A stretch of 64,000 nt of DNA, taken from Vibrio hepatarius (lineage in GTDB: Bacteria; Pseudomonadota; Gammaproteobacteria; Enterobacterales; Vibrionaceae). The notes under the pieces were generated by a model, which saw nothing but the letters and a program-made list of their open reading frames with translations, had not been told where the DNA came from and searched no databases. Position numbers and translations under genes: made by a program. Location of the stretch: contig NZ_LHPI01000020.1 of assembly GCF_001274785.1 (NCBI RefSeq), positions 62,001 through 126,000 of the forward strand, written 5' to 3'. Within the stretch, counting starts at the first letter, position 1. Each line of letters begins with the position of its first letter. Shown piece by piece: positions 15,152 through 24,487 of this stretch.

Positions 15152-15361
15152 ATGAACAAGAAGCTTGCAGCACTTGTGGGCAAACGCATTGCAAAAATGA
15201 GGAAATCTAAAGGGTTAACTCAAGATAAACTCGCGTTGTTCGCAGAAATAGATAGAAGTTATGTAGGACGCATTGAGCGCGGTGAAGTCAATATCACGAT
15301 TGAGAAGTTGTATGAAATTGCGGAGACCTTGGGCTGTGATGCCAAGGAGCTTCTCCCCTAA
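15152..15361 (+). CDS. XRE-family helix-turn-helix regulator (69 aa)
   Basis: A single compact HTH domain: GKRIAKMRKSKGLTQDKLALFAEIDRSYVGRIERGE, split by the recognition helix around RSYVGRIERG. It has the size of restriction-modification controller (C) proteins and of HipB. It lies between the divergent hipA operon and hsdM. There is no Shine-Dalgarno sequence ahead of the ATG (AATAAAAAAC), so it may be leaderless, as several C proteins are. It could repress hipA, time restriction, or both. Which of these applies is open. Confidence 0.82.
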   Translation: MNKKLAALVGKRIAKMRKSKGLTQDKLALFAEIDRSYVGRIERGEVNITIEKLYEIAETLGCDAKELLP

Positions 15362-15465
15362 AACACGGTTAATTTTCATCAACCACGACAAACAATGTAC
15401 ATCTACTATGCAGTACGCTAGGCGTATGTTGCATATTACGGTAAAATTTCCCCACTAAATTTCGC

Positions 15466-17058
15466 ATGGCAAACAAGAACATGGCTAAGAAACCAGCAGA
15501 AAAGAAAAACGAAAAATCATTTGAAGAAACACTCTGGGATGCAGCCAACAAACTACGTGGTAGCGTTGAATCATCTGAATACAAACACATCGTATTAAGC
15601 CTGATATTCCTCAAGTTCATCAGTGATACCTTTGAAAAACAGCGTCAAAAGCTAATTGATGCGGGGCTAGAAAAACACATTGATATGGTTCCAGCTTACA
15701 CCAAGGACAATGTGTTTTATCTACCTGAAGAGAGCCGTTGGAGCTTTATTCAGAAAAACGCTAAACAAGAAGATATTTCGCTAAAGATTGATACCGCTTT
15801 AAGTACCATCGAAAAAACCAACAAAGCACTGCAAGGCGCATTGCCTGACAATTACTTCTCCCGTCTTGGTTTGGATGTCAGTAAGCTAGCTGCATTGATT
15901 GATGTCATTAACAACATCGATACCTTAGCGAATCCGCACGAAGATGTAGTGGGTCGTGTCTACGAATATTTCTTGTCTAAATTTGCGATTGCAGAGGGTA
16001 AGGGTAAAGGCGAGTTCTATACACCAAAGAGCATCGTTAACCTAATCGCAGAACTGATTGAGCCATACAAAGGTAAAATCTATGACCCTTGTTGCGGTTC
16101 GGGCGGTATGTTTGTTCAGTCAATGAAGTTCATTGAGAACCACAAAGGCAACAAGAAAGACGTTTCTGTATATGGTCAAGAGTACACAGGCGCAACCTAC
16201 AAACTAGCGAAAATGAACCTCGCTATTCGTGGTATCTCTGCCAACCTTGGCGCAGCCGCCAAAGACACCTTTGCCAATGATCAGCACGAAACCCTAAAAG
16301 CTGATTTTATTATGGCAAACCCACCATTTAACCAGAAAGATTGGCGAGCTTCCGATGAGCTGGTTGATGATCATCGTTGGGATGGCTACGAAGCACCACC
16401 AAGCAGTAATGCCAACTATGCTTGGATTTTGCATATGGTTTCCAAGCTGTCTGAAAATGGGGTCGCTGGTTTTATTCTGTCAAACGGTGCGCTATCAGGC
16501 GATGGGACAGAAAAAGCCATTCGCAAAAAGCTGATTGAAAATAATTTGGTTGAAGCGGTAATTATTCTGCCTCGCAGTATGTTCTACACCACCGATATCA
16601 GTGTCACCTTGTGGATACTTAACAAAAACAAAAAAGCGCATACAGTTCCGCACGAAGATGTCACTCGCAATTATCGTGATCGTGAAGAAGAAATTTTGTT
16701 TATGGATCTTCGTCAACGTGGTGAACCATTTGAGAAGAAGTATGTTCAGTTCTCTGAGCAAGATATTCGAGACTTTGCTGATACGCTTCATACTTGGCAG
16801 CAAGAAGGGGCGGAAGATAAGTACAAGGATATTGCAGAATATTGTTACTCGGCTAAGAAAGCTGAGGTTGCAGCCAAGGATTACTCGCTTGTCCCTAGTA
16901 AGTACATTGAGTTCATTAACCGAGATGAGAACGTTGACTTTGATGAAAAGATGGAAAGTCTAAGAAGTGACTTTAGTTCTCTTTTATCAAAAGAAGAACA
17001 ATCTAAGAACGACTTACTAAATGTTTTTAAAGAGCTGGGCTATGAAATCAAACTATAA
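15466..17058 (+). CDS. hsdM: type I restriction-modification system, modification subunit
   Basis: HsdM methylates adenine at the site chosen by HsdS and is part of the restriction complex. The 530-aa protein has the N-terminal helical HsdM domain (residues 18-150). The N6-adenine methyltransferase core follows, with motif I DPCCGSGG (207-214) and motif IV NPPF (285-288). The start is uncertain by five codons (ATG 15466 or 15481), because neither has a strong ribosome site. It overlaps hsdS by 17 nt. The N-terminal stretch KGEFYTP is also typical. The subunit looks complete and functional. Confidence 0.95.
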   Translation: MANKNMAKKPAEKKNEKSFEETLWDAANKLRGSVESSEYKHIVLSLIFLKFISDTFEKQRQKLIDAGLEKHIDMVPAYTKDNVFYLPEESRWSFIQKNAKQEDISLKIDTALSTIEKTNKALQGALPDNYFSRLGLDVSKLAALIDVINNIDTLANPHEDVVGRVYEYFLSKFAIAEGKGKGEFYTPKSIVNLIAELIEPYKGKIYDPCCGSGGMFVQSMKFIENHKGNKKDVSVYGQEYTGATYKLAKMNLAIRGISANLGAAAKDTFANDQHETLKADFIMANPPFNQKDWRASDELVDDHRWDGYEAPPSSNANYAWILHMVSKLSENGVAGFILSNGALSGDGTEKAIRKKLIENNLVEAVIILPRSMFYTTDISVTLWILNKNKKAHTVPHEDVTRNYRDREEEILFMDLRQRGEPFEKKYVQFSEQDIRDFADTLHTWQQEGAEDKYKDIAEYCYSAKKAEVAAKDYSLVPSKYIEFINRDENVDFDEKMESLRSDFSSLLSKEEQSKNDLLNVFKELGYEIKL

Positions 17059-18253
17059 AAAGCTAGGTCAGTTTATTCGGGTTGTTGACTCAAGAAATAA
17101 AGAAAACCGTAAGGATAACCTACTTGGTGTATCAACCCAGAAGGTGTTTATTGATTCTGTTGCTAACACTGTAGGAACTGACTTTAAAAAGTACAAAATC
17201 GTCAGAAAACATCAATTCACTTACGTACCTGATACGTCTCGTAGAGGAGATAAAATCGGTATCGCAATGCTTGAGTCATTAGATCAGGCGTTGGTATCCC
17301 AAGCTTATACCGTATTTGAGGTTATAGACTCAAATCTGCTAGACCCAGAATATTTGATGATGTGGTTTAGGCGACCTGAATTTGATCGCTATGCTCGATT
17401 TAAGTCTCACGGTTCAGTTCGTGAAATTTTCGATTGGCAAGAGATGTGTGATGTTGAATTGCCAGTCCCATCTATCGAAGAGCAGCGTGAAATCGTGCGT
17501 GAATACAATGTGGTGAATGACCGTATTGCACTCAACGAACAACTTACTCAAAAGCTAGAAGATACCGCTCAAGCAATTTACAAACAGTGGTTTGTTGATT
17601 TTTCTATACCTGATGAATCAATCGTCTTGGCAGAAACAAAAAACTTAGACTTTCCAAAAATACCAGAAGGTTGGGAGATCAAGCGTATTGATGAGTTGGC
17701 AAACAAAATAGGTAGCGGTTCAACACCAAGAGGTGGTAAAGGCGCATACAAATCCCAAGGTATTTCTCTTATCCGTAGTATGAATGTACACGATTATCAA
17801 TTTGTGTACGAAGATCTTGCGTTCATTGATGACGTTCAAGCTAAAAAGCTGGCGAATGTAGAAATTGAACCTAGAGATGTACTTATCAATATTACGGGAG
17901 TTTCTGTTGCTCGCTGTTGCGTTGTGCCAAATTCGGTATTACCCGCCAGAGTAAACCAACACGTGATGATAATTCGACCAAACCTAGAGATGTCCTATTA
18001 CTTGCAGTGTGCCTTAGCTAGTTCGAGCTATAAGTCTAGATTGTTAGGGACCAGTGAAGGTGCTTCCACTCGACAAGCTCTAACAAAGGCAGATATTGAA
18101 GAGTTTTTGGTTTTAGTTCCATCTGAAGGTGTGCTTGCAAAGTTTGAGGGTATCGCTGAAGTAATCTTTTCAAAGATTGCAGCCCTAGCCCAAACTTCGC
18201 AAAAACTGAAAGAGCTAAGATCAATTATATTAAGTAAATTAGCAACGAGTTGA
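17042..18253 (+). CDS. hsdS: type I restriction-modification system, specificity subunit
   Basis: HsdS recognises the bipartite DNA target. The 403-aa protein has two target-recognition domains (about 1-150 and 200-345), each followed by a conserved helical spacer: PVPSIEEQREIVREYN through QWFVDF, and LVPSEGVLAKFEGIAEVIFS to the end. The ATG at 17042 lies inside the end of hsdM, so translation is coupled. The recognition sequence cannot be deduced by reading. Both halves are full length, so an active bipartite specificity is expected. Confidence 0.93.
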   Translation: MKSNYKKLGQFIRVVDSRNKENRKDNLLGVSTQKVFIDSVANTVGTDFKKYKIVRKHQFTYVPDTSRRGDKIGIAMLESLDQALVSQAYTVFEVIDSNLLDPEYLMMWFRRPEFDRYARFKSHGSVREIFDWQEMCDVELPVPSIEEQREIVREYNVVNDRIALNEQLTQKLEDTAQAIYKQWFVDFSIPDESIVLAETKNLDFPKIPEGWEIKRIDELANKIGSGSTPRGGKGAYKSQGISLIRSMNVHDYQFVYEDLAFIDDVQAKKLANVEIEPRDVLINITGVSVARCCVVPNSVLPARVNQHVMIIRPNLEMSYYLQCALASSSYKSRLLGTSEGASTRQALTKADIEEFLVLVPSEGVLAKFEGIAEVIFSKIAALAQTSQKLKELRSIILSKLATS

Positions 18254-18258
18254 ACGAA

Positions 18259-21200
18259 ATGAAATTCACAGAAGAAAGGCTAGAACAAGCTATCATTGAA
18301 CTGCTAGGGAAAGAAGGCTACCAACATACTCGTGGTGAAGCGATTGAGCGAGCACCTGAAGAAGTGCTGATTAAGTCCGATCTTCGTGAATTTCTAGCCA
18401 CACGTTACCAAGCGGAAGGCATTACAACGTATGAGATAGAGCAAATTATCCATAAGCTTGAGTACCTTCCTGCTTCGGATCTCTACGATACCAACAAAGC
18501 CATTATGAAGTTTGTCTCTGATGGTTTTTTGCTCAAGCGTGAAGATGCAAACCAGAAAGACTTATACATTCAGCTTATCGACTACGTTGACTTAGAGAAC
18601 AACCGCTATCGCATCGTCAACCAAATGGAGATACAAGGCTATGAGCAGCGTATCCCTGACGGCATCTTGTACATCAATGGTTTGCCATTGGTGGTGTTTG
18701 AGTTTAAGAGCGCGATTCGTGAAGAAGCGACCATTTATGATGCGTATAAGCAGCTTACCACTCGTTATGACCGAGACATTCCTGAGCTATTTAAATACAA
18801 CGCCTTGTGCGTGATTAGTGATGGTGTGAATAACAAAATGGGGTCTTACTTTGCCCCATACGAGTTTTATTACTCTTGGCGCAAAATTACGGGTGCAGAG
18901 AAGCTAGATAAAGACGGTATTGATTCACTGTTTACAATGATCAGCGGTTTGTTTAACAAAAAACGACTCACTGATGTTATACGTCACTTTATCTACTTTC
19001 CTGATACTTCAAGCAAACAAGAAAAGATTGTTTGTCGTTACCCTCAGTATTACGCAGCAACCAAGCTTTTCGCCAATATCAAACAACATATGAAGCGCTT
19101 TGATGAGCACGGTAAGCTGGTGAGTGGTGATGGTAAAGGTGGTACGTATTTTGGCGCAACTGGTTGTGGCAAGAGCTACACCATGTTGTTCTTATCTCGC
19201 CTACTGATGAAAGATGTCGAATTAGGTAGCCCAACCATTATTCTCATCACCGACCGTACTGATCTGGATGATCAGATTTCAGGTCAATTCACCAATGCAA
19301 AGGGTTATGTGGGTGATCAAAACATCATAAGCGTAGAGAGTCGTGCTGAACTTCGTGAACACTTGAAAGGGCGTAAAAGTGGTGGTGTATTCCTGACTAC
19401 CATCCATAAATTTACCGAAGATTTGGAGTTGCTGACTGAGCGAACCAACGTCATTTGCATCTCGGATGAAGCTCACCGCAGCCAAACCAATTTAGAACAA
19501 AAAATTACCGTTACTGAAGACGGTGTGAAAAAGACTTACGGCTTTGCTAAGTATCTTCACGACTCTTTACCAAATGCTACTTATGTCGGTTTTACAGGTA
19601 CACCGATTGACGCAACGCTGGATGTTTTCGGTGCAGTTGTCGATAGCTACACAATGACAGAATCGGTTTTTGATGAAATTACCGTTCGTATCGTTTATGA
19701 AGGTCGAGCAGCAAAAGTGTTGCTTGATGGTCGCCAGCTTGAAGAAGTCGAAAAATACTATAAAGCCTGTGAAGAAGCAGGAGCAAACGAATATCAAATA
19801 GATAAAAGCAAAACGGCTATGGCAAGTATGTCTACCATACTGGGCGACCCAGATCGCATTAAGGCCATAGCAAAAGACTTTGTTGAGCATTATGAGAAGC
19901 GTGTTGAAGAAGGCACTACTCAAAAAGGCAAAGCAATGTTCGTTTGTAGCAGTCGTGAAATCGCTTATCAGTTCTACAAAGAACTGATTGTGCTTCGTCC
20001 TGAGTGGGATGAGGTAAAAGTATGTGAAGATGGTGCAACTTTATCGGAAAGTGATAAGAAAAAAGTGAAGCCGATGGAACGAGTCAAGATGATTATGACT
20101 CGTGACAACGATGATGATAAAGAGTTGTGGAATAAACTCGGTAGCAAAGAGTATCGTAAAGAGCTGGATCGTCAGTTTAAAAATGGCAAATCGAACTTCA
20201 AAATCGCGATTGTCGTGGATATGTGGTTAACAGGCTTTGATGTGCCGTTTCTCGATACCATCTACATAGATAAGCCATTACAAAAACATAATCTGATCCA
20301 AACCATTTCGAGAGTAAACCGTAAATTTGAAGGTAAAGAGAATGGTCTGGTAGTCGATTACATTGGCATTAAAAAACAGATGAACCTTGCTCTTTCCCAA
20401 TACACAGCAGGGCAAGATCAGAACCTAGAAGACATTAAACAGTCGGTCATTATCGTTAAAGATCACCTGAGTCTGTTAGATGGGTTATTCCATAAGTTCG
20501 ATTCAAAGCCATACTTCAATGGCACTCCCCTAGAGCAGTTACATTGCTTAAATGCCTCGGCTGATTTTGCACTTAGAACCAAGAAGTTTGAAAAGACGTT
20601 TATGGATCTGACTAAGCGCCTCAAATCGGCTTATGACATTTGTGTGGGAAGCAGTGAGCTGACTAAAACCCATAAAGACAAGATTCATTACTATCTAGCC
20701 GTTCGTACCATAGTATTTAAAATCACCACTGGCGGTGCGCCAGATGTAGAGCAAATGAACCGCAGAGTAAGGGATTTGGTTAAAGATGCTCTTATCAGTG
20801 ATGGAGTCGAAGAGATCTTTAAGCTGGGTGAGAAAGACGGTGGCGAGATTGATATTTTTGATGATGATTATCTCGCCAAACTGGAGATGGTGAAGCAGCC
20901 CAATACGAAACTTCAACTGCTTCAGCAAATGCTTGCTAAGGCGATTGGTGAGTTTAAAAAGACCAATAAAGTGAAAGGTGTCGATTTCACCAAGAAAATG
21001 AATATGTTGGTTGAAAAGTACAATGAGCGTGACGAAAAGGATGTACTTCGCTCGGAAGTCATTAATGATTTTTCAGATGAAATTATCAACCTTTATAATG
21101 AACTACGTGCTGAAATGGCATCGTTTGGTGAAATGGGGATAGATTTTGAAGAAAAAGCGTTTTACGACATACTCATTTCACTGGCTCATAAGTACGACTT

Positions 21201-22041
21201 TACCTACCCAGAAGATAAGCTGCTTGAACTGTCAAAAGAGGTAAAAAAAGTCATTGATGATAAAGCCAAATATACCGATTGGAACAAGCGAGACGATATC
21301 AAAGCTGAACTGCATTTCGACTTGATTATCTTACTTGATGAGTGGGGCTACCCACCAATCGACCGTGATGAGGTGTATAAAGAGATTTTTGAGCAGGCAG
21401 AGAACTTTAAGAGAAACAATCCTAACCGCATCAGTAACGATGATCGACCATCAGAACCAATTCCGATGCTACTAGGAGATAAAAAACTCTATCGCGCTTC
21501 TCAAGTTGCTCGACTTTCTAATGCTCAAGAACTAGCCACGATTACGTTCAAGGCGGAATTGCCCTATGAGAGGGATTTTGGTTCGCTTTTCACTACGGGA
21601 TATTACAGTGAGCTTAAAGAGTTAGGTATTGTTTCTTCATTGGTGCTAGATACCACAATGACCGCTTTGTCAGAGCTTGAACAAGCTACAAAGGAGCTAG
21701 AACTACCTTTGTATGATGGAGAGCGTAGTGGGATTGTCTGGGCGTTACAGTCTGCTAGAGATGGAAGTATATATGACGAGTTTATCGCTTATGCTGTCGA
21801 AGTCGCGGGAGACGAGAATTTTCGTACATACATTGAAAGTGCTATTTATGATGCCGCAAAAGCTTCATTTTGGGCATCATTCGTTTTAATACCCAACATC
21901 ATACGCAAAAAGTACCAAAAACGTTGTGAAGAAAAAAATGCTCAGGCAGAGATCGATGAGGCCATCGCCAATAGCCCGAATGTCGTTGATTTTAGGAAAC
22001 ATAGTAAATGGAAGAACAACTCGAATAATTCCATTCATTAA
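18259..22041 (+). CDS. hsdR: type I restriction-modification system, restriction/translocase subunit
   Basis: HsdR is the ATP-driven translocase and nuclease of the type I complex. The 1260-aa protein has the N-terminal PD-(D/E)xK nuclease (Asp 134, Glu 148, Lys 150 in IPDG and FEFKS), Walker A GATGCGKS (299-306), DEAH (403-406), GFTGTP and a long C-terminal helical region. It is longer than the 1000-1100 aa of many HsdR proteins, with the extra length in the C-terminal part after about residue 900. The start ATG 18259 is five bases after the hsdS stop; an in-frame TTG at 18250 is also possible. Confidence 0.94.
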   Translation: MKFTEERLEQAIIELLGKEGYQHTRGEAIERAPEEVLIKSDLREFLATRYQAEGITTYEIEQIIHKLEYLPASDLYDTNKAIMKFVSDGFLLKREDANQKDLYIQLIDYVDLENNRYRIVNQMEIQGYEQRIPDGILYINGLPLVVFEFKSAIREEATIYDAYKQLTTRYDRDIPELFKYNALCVISDGVNNKMGSYFAPYEFYYSWRKITGAEKLDKDGIDSLFTMISGLFNKKRLTDVIRHFIYFPDTSSKQEKIVCRYPQYYAATKLFANIKQHMKRFDEHGKLVSGDGKGGTYFGATGCGKSYTMLFLSRLLMKDVELGSPTIILITDRTDLDDQISGQFTNAKGYVGDQNIISVESRAELREHLKGRKSGGVFLTTIHKFTEDLELLTERTNVICISDEAHRSQTNLEQKITVTEDGVKKTYGFAKYLHDSLPNATYVGFTGTPIDATLDVFGAVVDSYTMTESVFDEITVRIVYEGRAAKVLLDGRQLEEVEKYYKACEEAGANEYQIDKSKTAMASMSTILGDPDRIKAIAKDFVEHYEKRVEEGTTQKGKAMFVCSSREIAYQFYKELIVLRPEWDEVKVCEDGATLSESDKKKVKPMERVKMIMTRDNDDDKELWNKLGSKEYRKELDRQFKNGKSNFKIAIVVDMWLTGFDVPFLDTIYIDKPLQKHNLIQTISRVNRKFEGKENGLVVDYIGIKKQMNLALSQYTAGQDQNLEDIKQSVIIVKDHLSLLDGLFHKFDSKPYFNGTPLEQLHCLNASADFALRTKKFEKTFMDLTKRLKSAYDICVGSSELTKTHKDKIHYYLAVRTIVFKITTGGAPDVEQMNRRVRDLVKDALISDGVEEIFKLGEKDGGEIDIFDDDYLAKLEMVKQPNTKLQLLQQMLAKAIGEFKKTNKVKGVDFTKKMNMLVEKYNERDEKDVLRSEVINDFSDEIINLYNELRAEMASFGEMGIDFEEKAFYDILISLAHKYDFTYPEDKLLELSKEVKKVIDDKAKYTDWNKRDDIKAELHFDLIILLDEWGYPPIDRDEVYKEIFEQAENFKRNNPNRISNDDRPSEPIPMLLGDKKLYRASQVARLSNAQELATITFKAELPYERDFGSLFTTGYYSELKELGIVSSLVLDTTMTALSELEQATKELELPLYDGERSGIVWALQSARDGSIYDEFIAYAVEVAGDENFRTYIESAIYDAAKASFWASFVLIPNIIRKKYQKRCEEKNAQAEIDEAIANSPNVVDFRKHSKWKNNSNNSIH

Positions 22042-22144
22042 CAGACAATGGTAAAAACTTTATGACTATTCCCAAGCACAATGAAACTTAATGCCTTGGA
22101 ACTTGATTAAAGACTAAATTGTTTGAGTTGAGTTGGTCGATACA

Positions 22145-22173
22145 AAAAGCCTTTGACACTGTCGAAGGCTTTT
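22145..22173. terminator. bidirectional terminator between hsdR and the 406-aa gene
   Basis: AAAAGCCTT (22145-22153) pairs with AAGGCTTTT (22165-22173), with T-tracts on both strands. It separates the rightward hsd operon from the leftward pair that follows. Confidence 0.85.
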
Positions 22174-22235
22174 CTAACTAAATCTGATTATGAGCGGCAT
22201 AGTATCTTAGTTGTAATATGTTTTATTGTGATACT

Positions 22236-23456
22236 TTATCCAGCTACTATTGGAAGCGTAATCGCTTTGTACGTGACCAGCACTGTAAAACCAAGCAATA
22301 CGATTGCGAAAACCATAGTCGCTACTAGCTTGAGCCACACTCTCAGTTTTCTTGTATCTAAGCCCTGCTCTAATGTTCCAAGCTCATCCTTTTGCCCTGA
22401 TTCAAGCTCATCACCGAGACGCTTGAAAAGATCTTTATATTCATTCTCAGTAGCACTTAATGTCGCAAACTGACCTAACAGATTCCAACAGACCACGACA
22501 ACCAGGAAAAACACCATCAAGCAGTACGAGATATTCTTAAAAAATTGAAGGCTTTCTATCGAGTCTGTTGCTTGCATTTGCGAAGTAGCAAACCATACAC
22601 CCAATGGAATCGAGAATGTTTTGGTGGCAACTTCATCAAACACTTTATTTACTTTATCTATGTACTCTGTTGCTTTCTCTCGATACTCTTTACGTACTTT
22701 ATCAAATGAATAGTTTCGAACATATTGCTCATAACTAACTAATAATTTACTTGTAAATGCATTGAAATTGTTAACTAGATGAGACAATCTCGACTTAGGG
22801 TCAAGATCACTTAATAGGTTGTAAAGAGCCTCGCGAACTAAACTGTTCATCGCCTCTTTGTGCTGGTCTTTACCTAGCAACTCATCATAAAAACCAATAT
22901 CAATATCTGCACTAAGCACAGAGCCATCAACAGACAAAGTTATGTCTAGTGGTTGACCACATAAAATAGTATATATGTTGCCTTTGTTTACATGGGCAAC
23001 ATCCTTAATTAAGTTACACACTTTTGAAACATTTAGATAAGTTGTGAACTTGGCATTTGTAGAATCTTTCGTGAGAATCTCGTTGAGATCGCTGATATAG
23101 ACTGCCTCAACAGGATTGAGCAGATAATCTGTATAGTTTGTTAAATCAGCCCAAGTAGAGCATATAAAGTGATCTTTGTTTTGAGCTGATTGTTTGCTTA
23201 ATTCGATCTTAGCTCGATTACACACATTGTAGTGCTTATCAGTAATCTCATTGTTTACTGTTAAATCAACCTTTCTAGTATCGTCTTTATAAATACTAAA
23301 TGAAGCCGAGCACAGCCCGACTTCATTCAACCGCTTAAGCTTGTCAACAATATCTGCGTTAAAGTCTACAAAACCAGACACGTCGTTACCGTCAACAACC
23401 ACATCGGTCATCAACTCTCTTATCGACTTGTATAGCTTTAATGTCTCAATATTCAT
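22236..23456 (-). CDS. unknown protein with two C-terminal membrane segments (406 aa)
   Basis: The first 300 residues are soluble and mixed alpha/beta, with no catalytic motif I recognise. Two strongly hydrophobic segments follow (about 308-327, in CLMVFFLVVVVCW, and 376-398, in FAIVLLGFTVLV). They are separated by about 48 charged residues (EYKDLFKRLGDELESGQKD), so a membrane hairpin is likely. It begins 2 nt after the stop of the YejK/NdpA-like gene, which makes a two-gene operon. By analogy with phage-defence pairs, the cytosolic partner could sense and this protein could act at the membrane. That is inference only. Confidence 0.75.
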   Translation of the reverse strand: MNIETLKLYKSIRELMTDVVVDGNDVSGFVDFNADIVDKLKRLNEVGLCSASFSIYKDDTRKVDLTVNNEITDKHYNVCNRAKIELSKQSAQNKDHFICSTWADLTNYTDYLLNPVEAVYISDLNEILTKDSTNAKFTTYLNVSKVCNLIKDVAHVNKGNIYTILCGQPLDITLSVDGSVLSADIDIGFYDELLGKDQHKEAMNSLVREALYNLLSDLDPKSRLSHLVNNFNAFTSKLLVSYEQYVRNYSFDKVRKEYREKATEYIDKVNKVFDEVATKTFSIPLGVWFATSQMQATDSIESLQFFKNISYCLMVFFLVVVVCWNLLGQFATLSATENEYKDLFKRLGDELESGQKDELGTLEQGLDTRKLRVWLKLVATMVFAIVLLGFTVLVTYKAITLPIVAG

Positions 23457-23458
23457 AG

Positions 23459-24487
23459 CTAGTCATTGTCTTTAGCTTCTCGCTGAAGGTCTATAATGCT
23501 CTGTTTCAATGTCTCTGGTATATCAGTAAAAATCAACTGTTCATTTTCAAATGTAACGGTCTTACCAAGCAACTCGTTGTCAAAGCTAATTGATACACCT
23601 TTACCACGGCCACTTAAGCGAACATAACGTTTCAACTCTGCTGAACTAATCGCTATTTGCTCGCTTAATTGATGTTCGTCATTACGAGCAATAGCTAAGA
23701 AATCGTCAGTTGAATCAGGGAAAACTGCATTAGCGACATGTGTTAGGAGCACTTCTTTACCCGCTTTCTGTTGCTCTTGGATAAAGCTATGAGCACTATC
23801 TAATTTTGATTGTGTCTCATCACTACCTAAGCCTAGCTCAGAAGAATAAGTTTTGATCGCTGTTTTTAAAGCACTCGTTTCACGAGTTGCGGCTTGTTTA
23901 TCACGCTGACACCCAATAAAAGACTCAAAGTAATCGCGCATTTCAACAGAACGACCTGTTTTGAACTTGATATAGCGAGTACTCAAGCCCTCGTCCCAGT
24001 CAGTTAAGTTGATAGATGCGCCTAAGTGTAAGCGGTTAAGGTCTATGATTGTAGCTGAACTTAAATCAAGATCTTTACTTGCGTTAATACCGTCAATTCG
24101 ATTTAGTACGGTAATCGCTAACAATGTGTTCTCACGATACTCATACATGTAAAATGCCAGTATACCACCTTTGACACTTTGGAGCTTAGGCTCACGGATA
24201 ATATCAGCAAATCGCTCAGCCATGTCCTTGGTAGTTTCAACGAAGGTTTTCTCTTTGTTTTGTAGGCGCTTTAACTGCTGCTCGAAAGCTGGTTCAAGCG
24301 TCGAATCACCATCTACGCCAAACTCACCAATATTAAGCGTTGATTGAGAAAACAACTCAATTAGTTGTTCAGTTAGCTTGCTTCCTAAGCCTTCAATCGA
24401 ATTTTCTTCATCACGCAGATTTGTTACTACTGGATCACCATCGTTCTTACGTGTAACTTCATGAAGAATTACGTTCTTTATTGCCAT
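23459..24487 (-). CDS. nucleoid-associated protein of the YejK/NdpA (37-kDa, PF04245) family
   Basis: The 342-aa protein carries family landmarks: an N-terminal NVILHEVTR like E. coli YejK's IALHQLIKR, the central DLDLSSATIIDLNRLHLGAS and INLTDWDEG...TRYIKF segments, and the C-terminal ISFDNELLGKTVTF followed by TDIPETLKQS. Known members bind the nucleoid with unclear roles. This copy is an island paralogue, in a two-gene operon with a membrane protein and beside a type I restriction system. It is much diverged from housekeeping YejK. The ATG at 24487 is the only good start. It may be part of a defence module. Confidence 0.82.
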   Translation of the reverse strand: MAIKNVILHEVTRKNDGDPVVTNLRDEENSIEGLGSKLTEQLIELFSQSTLNIGEFGVDGDSTLEPAFEQQLKRLQNKEKTFVETTKDMAERFADIIREPKLQSVKGGILAFYMYEYRENTLLAITVLNRIDGINASKDLDLSSATIIDLNRLHLGASINLTDWDEGLSTRYIKFKTGRSVEMRDYFESFIGCQRDKQAATRETSALKTAIKTYSSELGLGSDETQSKLDSAHSFIQEQQKAGKEVLLTHVANAVFPDSTDDFLAIARNDEHQLSEQIAISSAELKRYVRLSGRGKGVSISFDNELLGKTVTFENEQLIFTDIPETLKQSIIDLQREAKDND

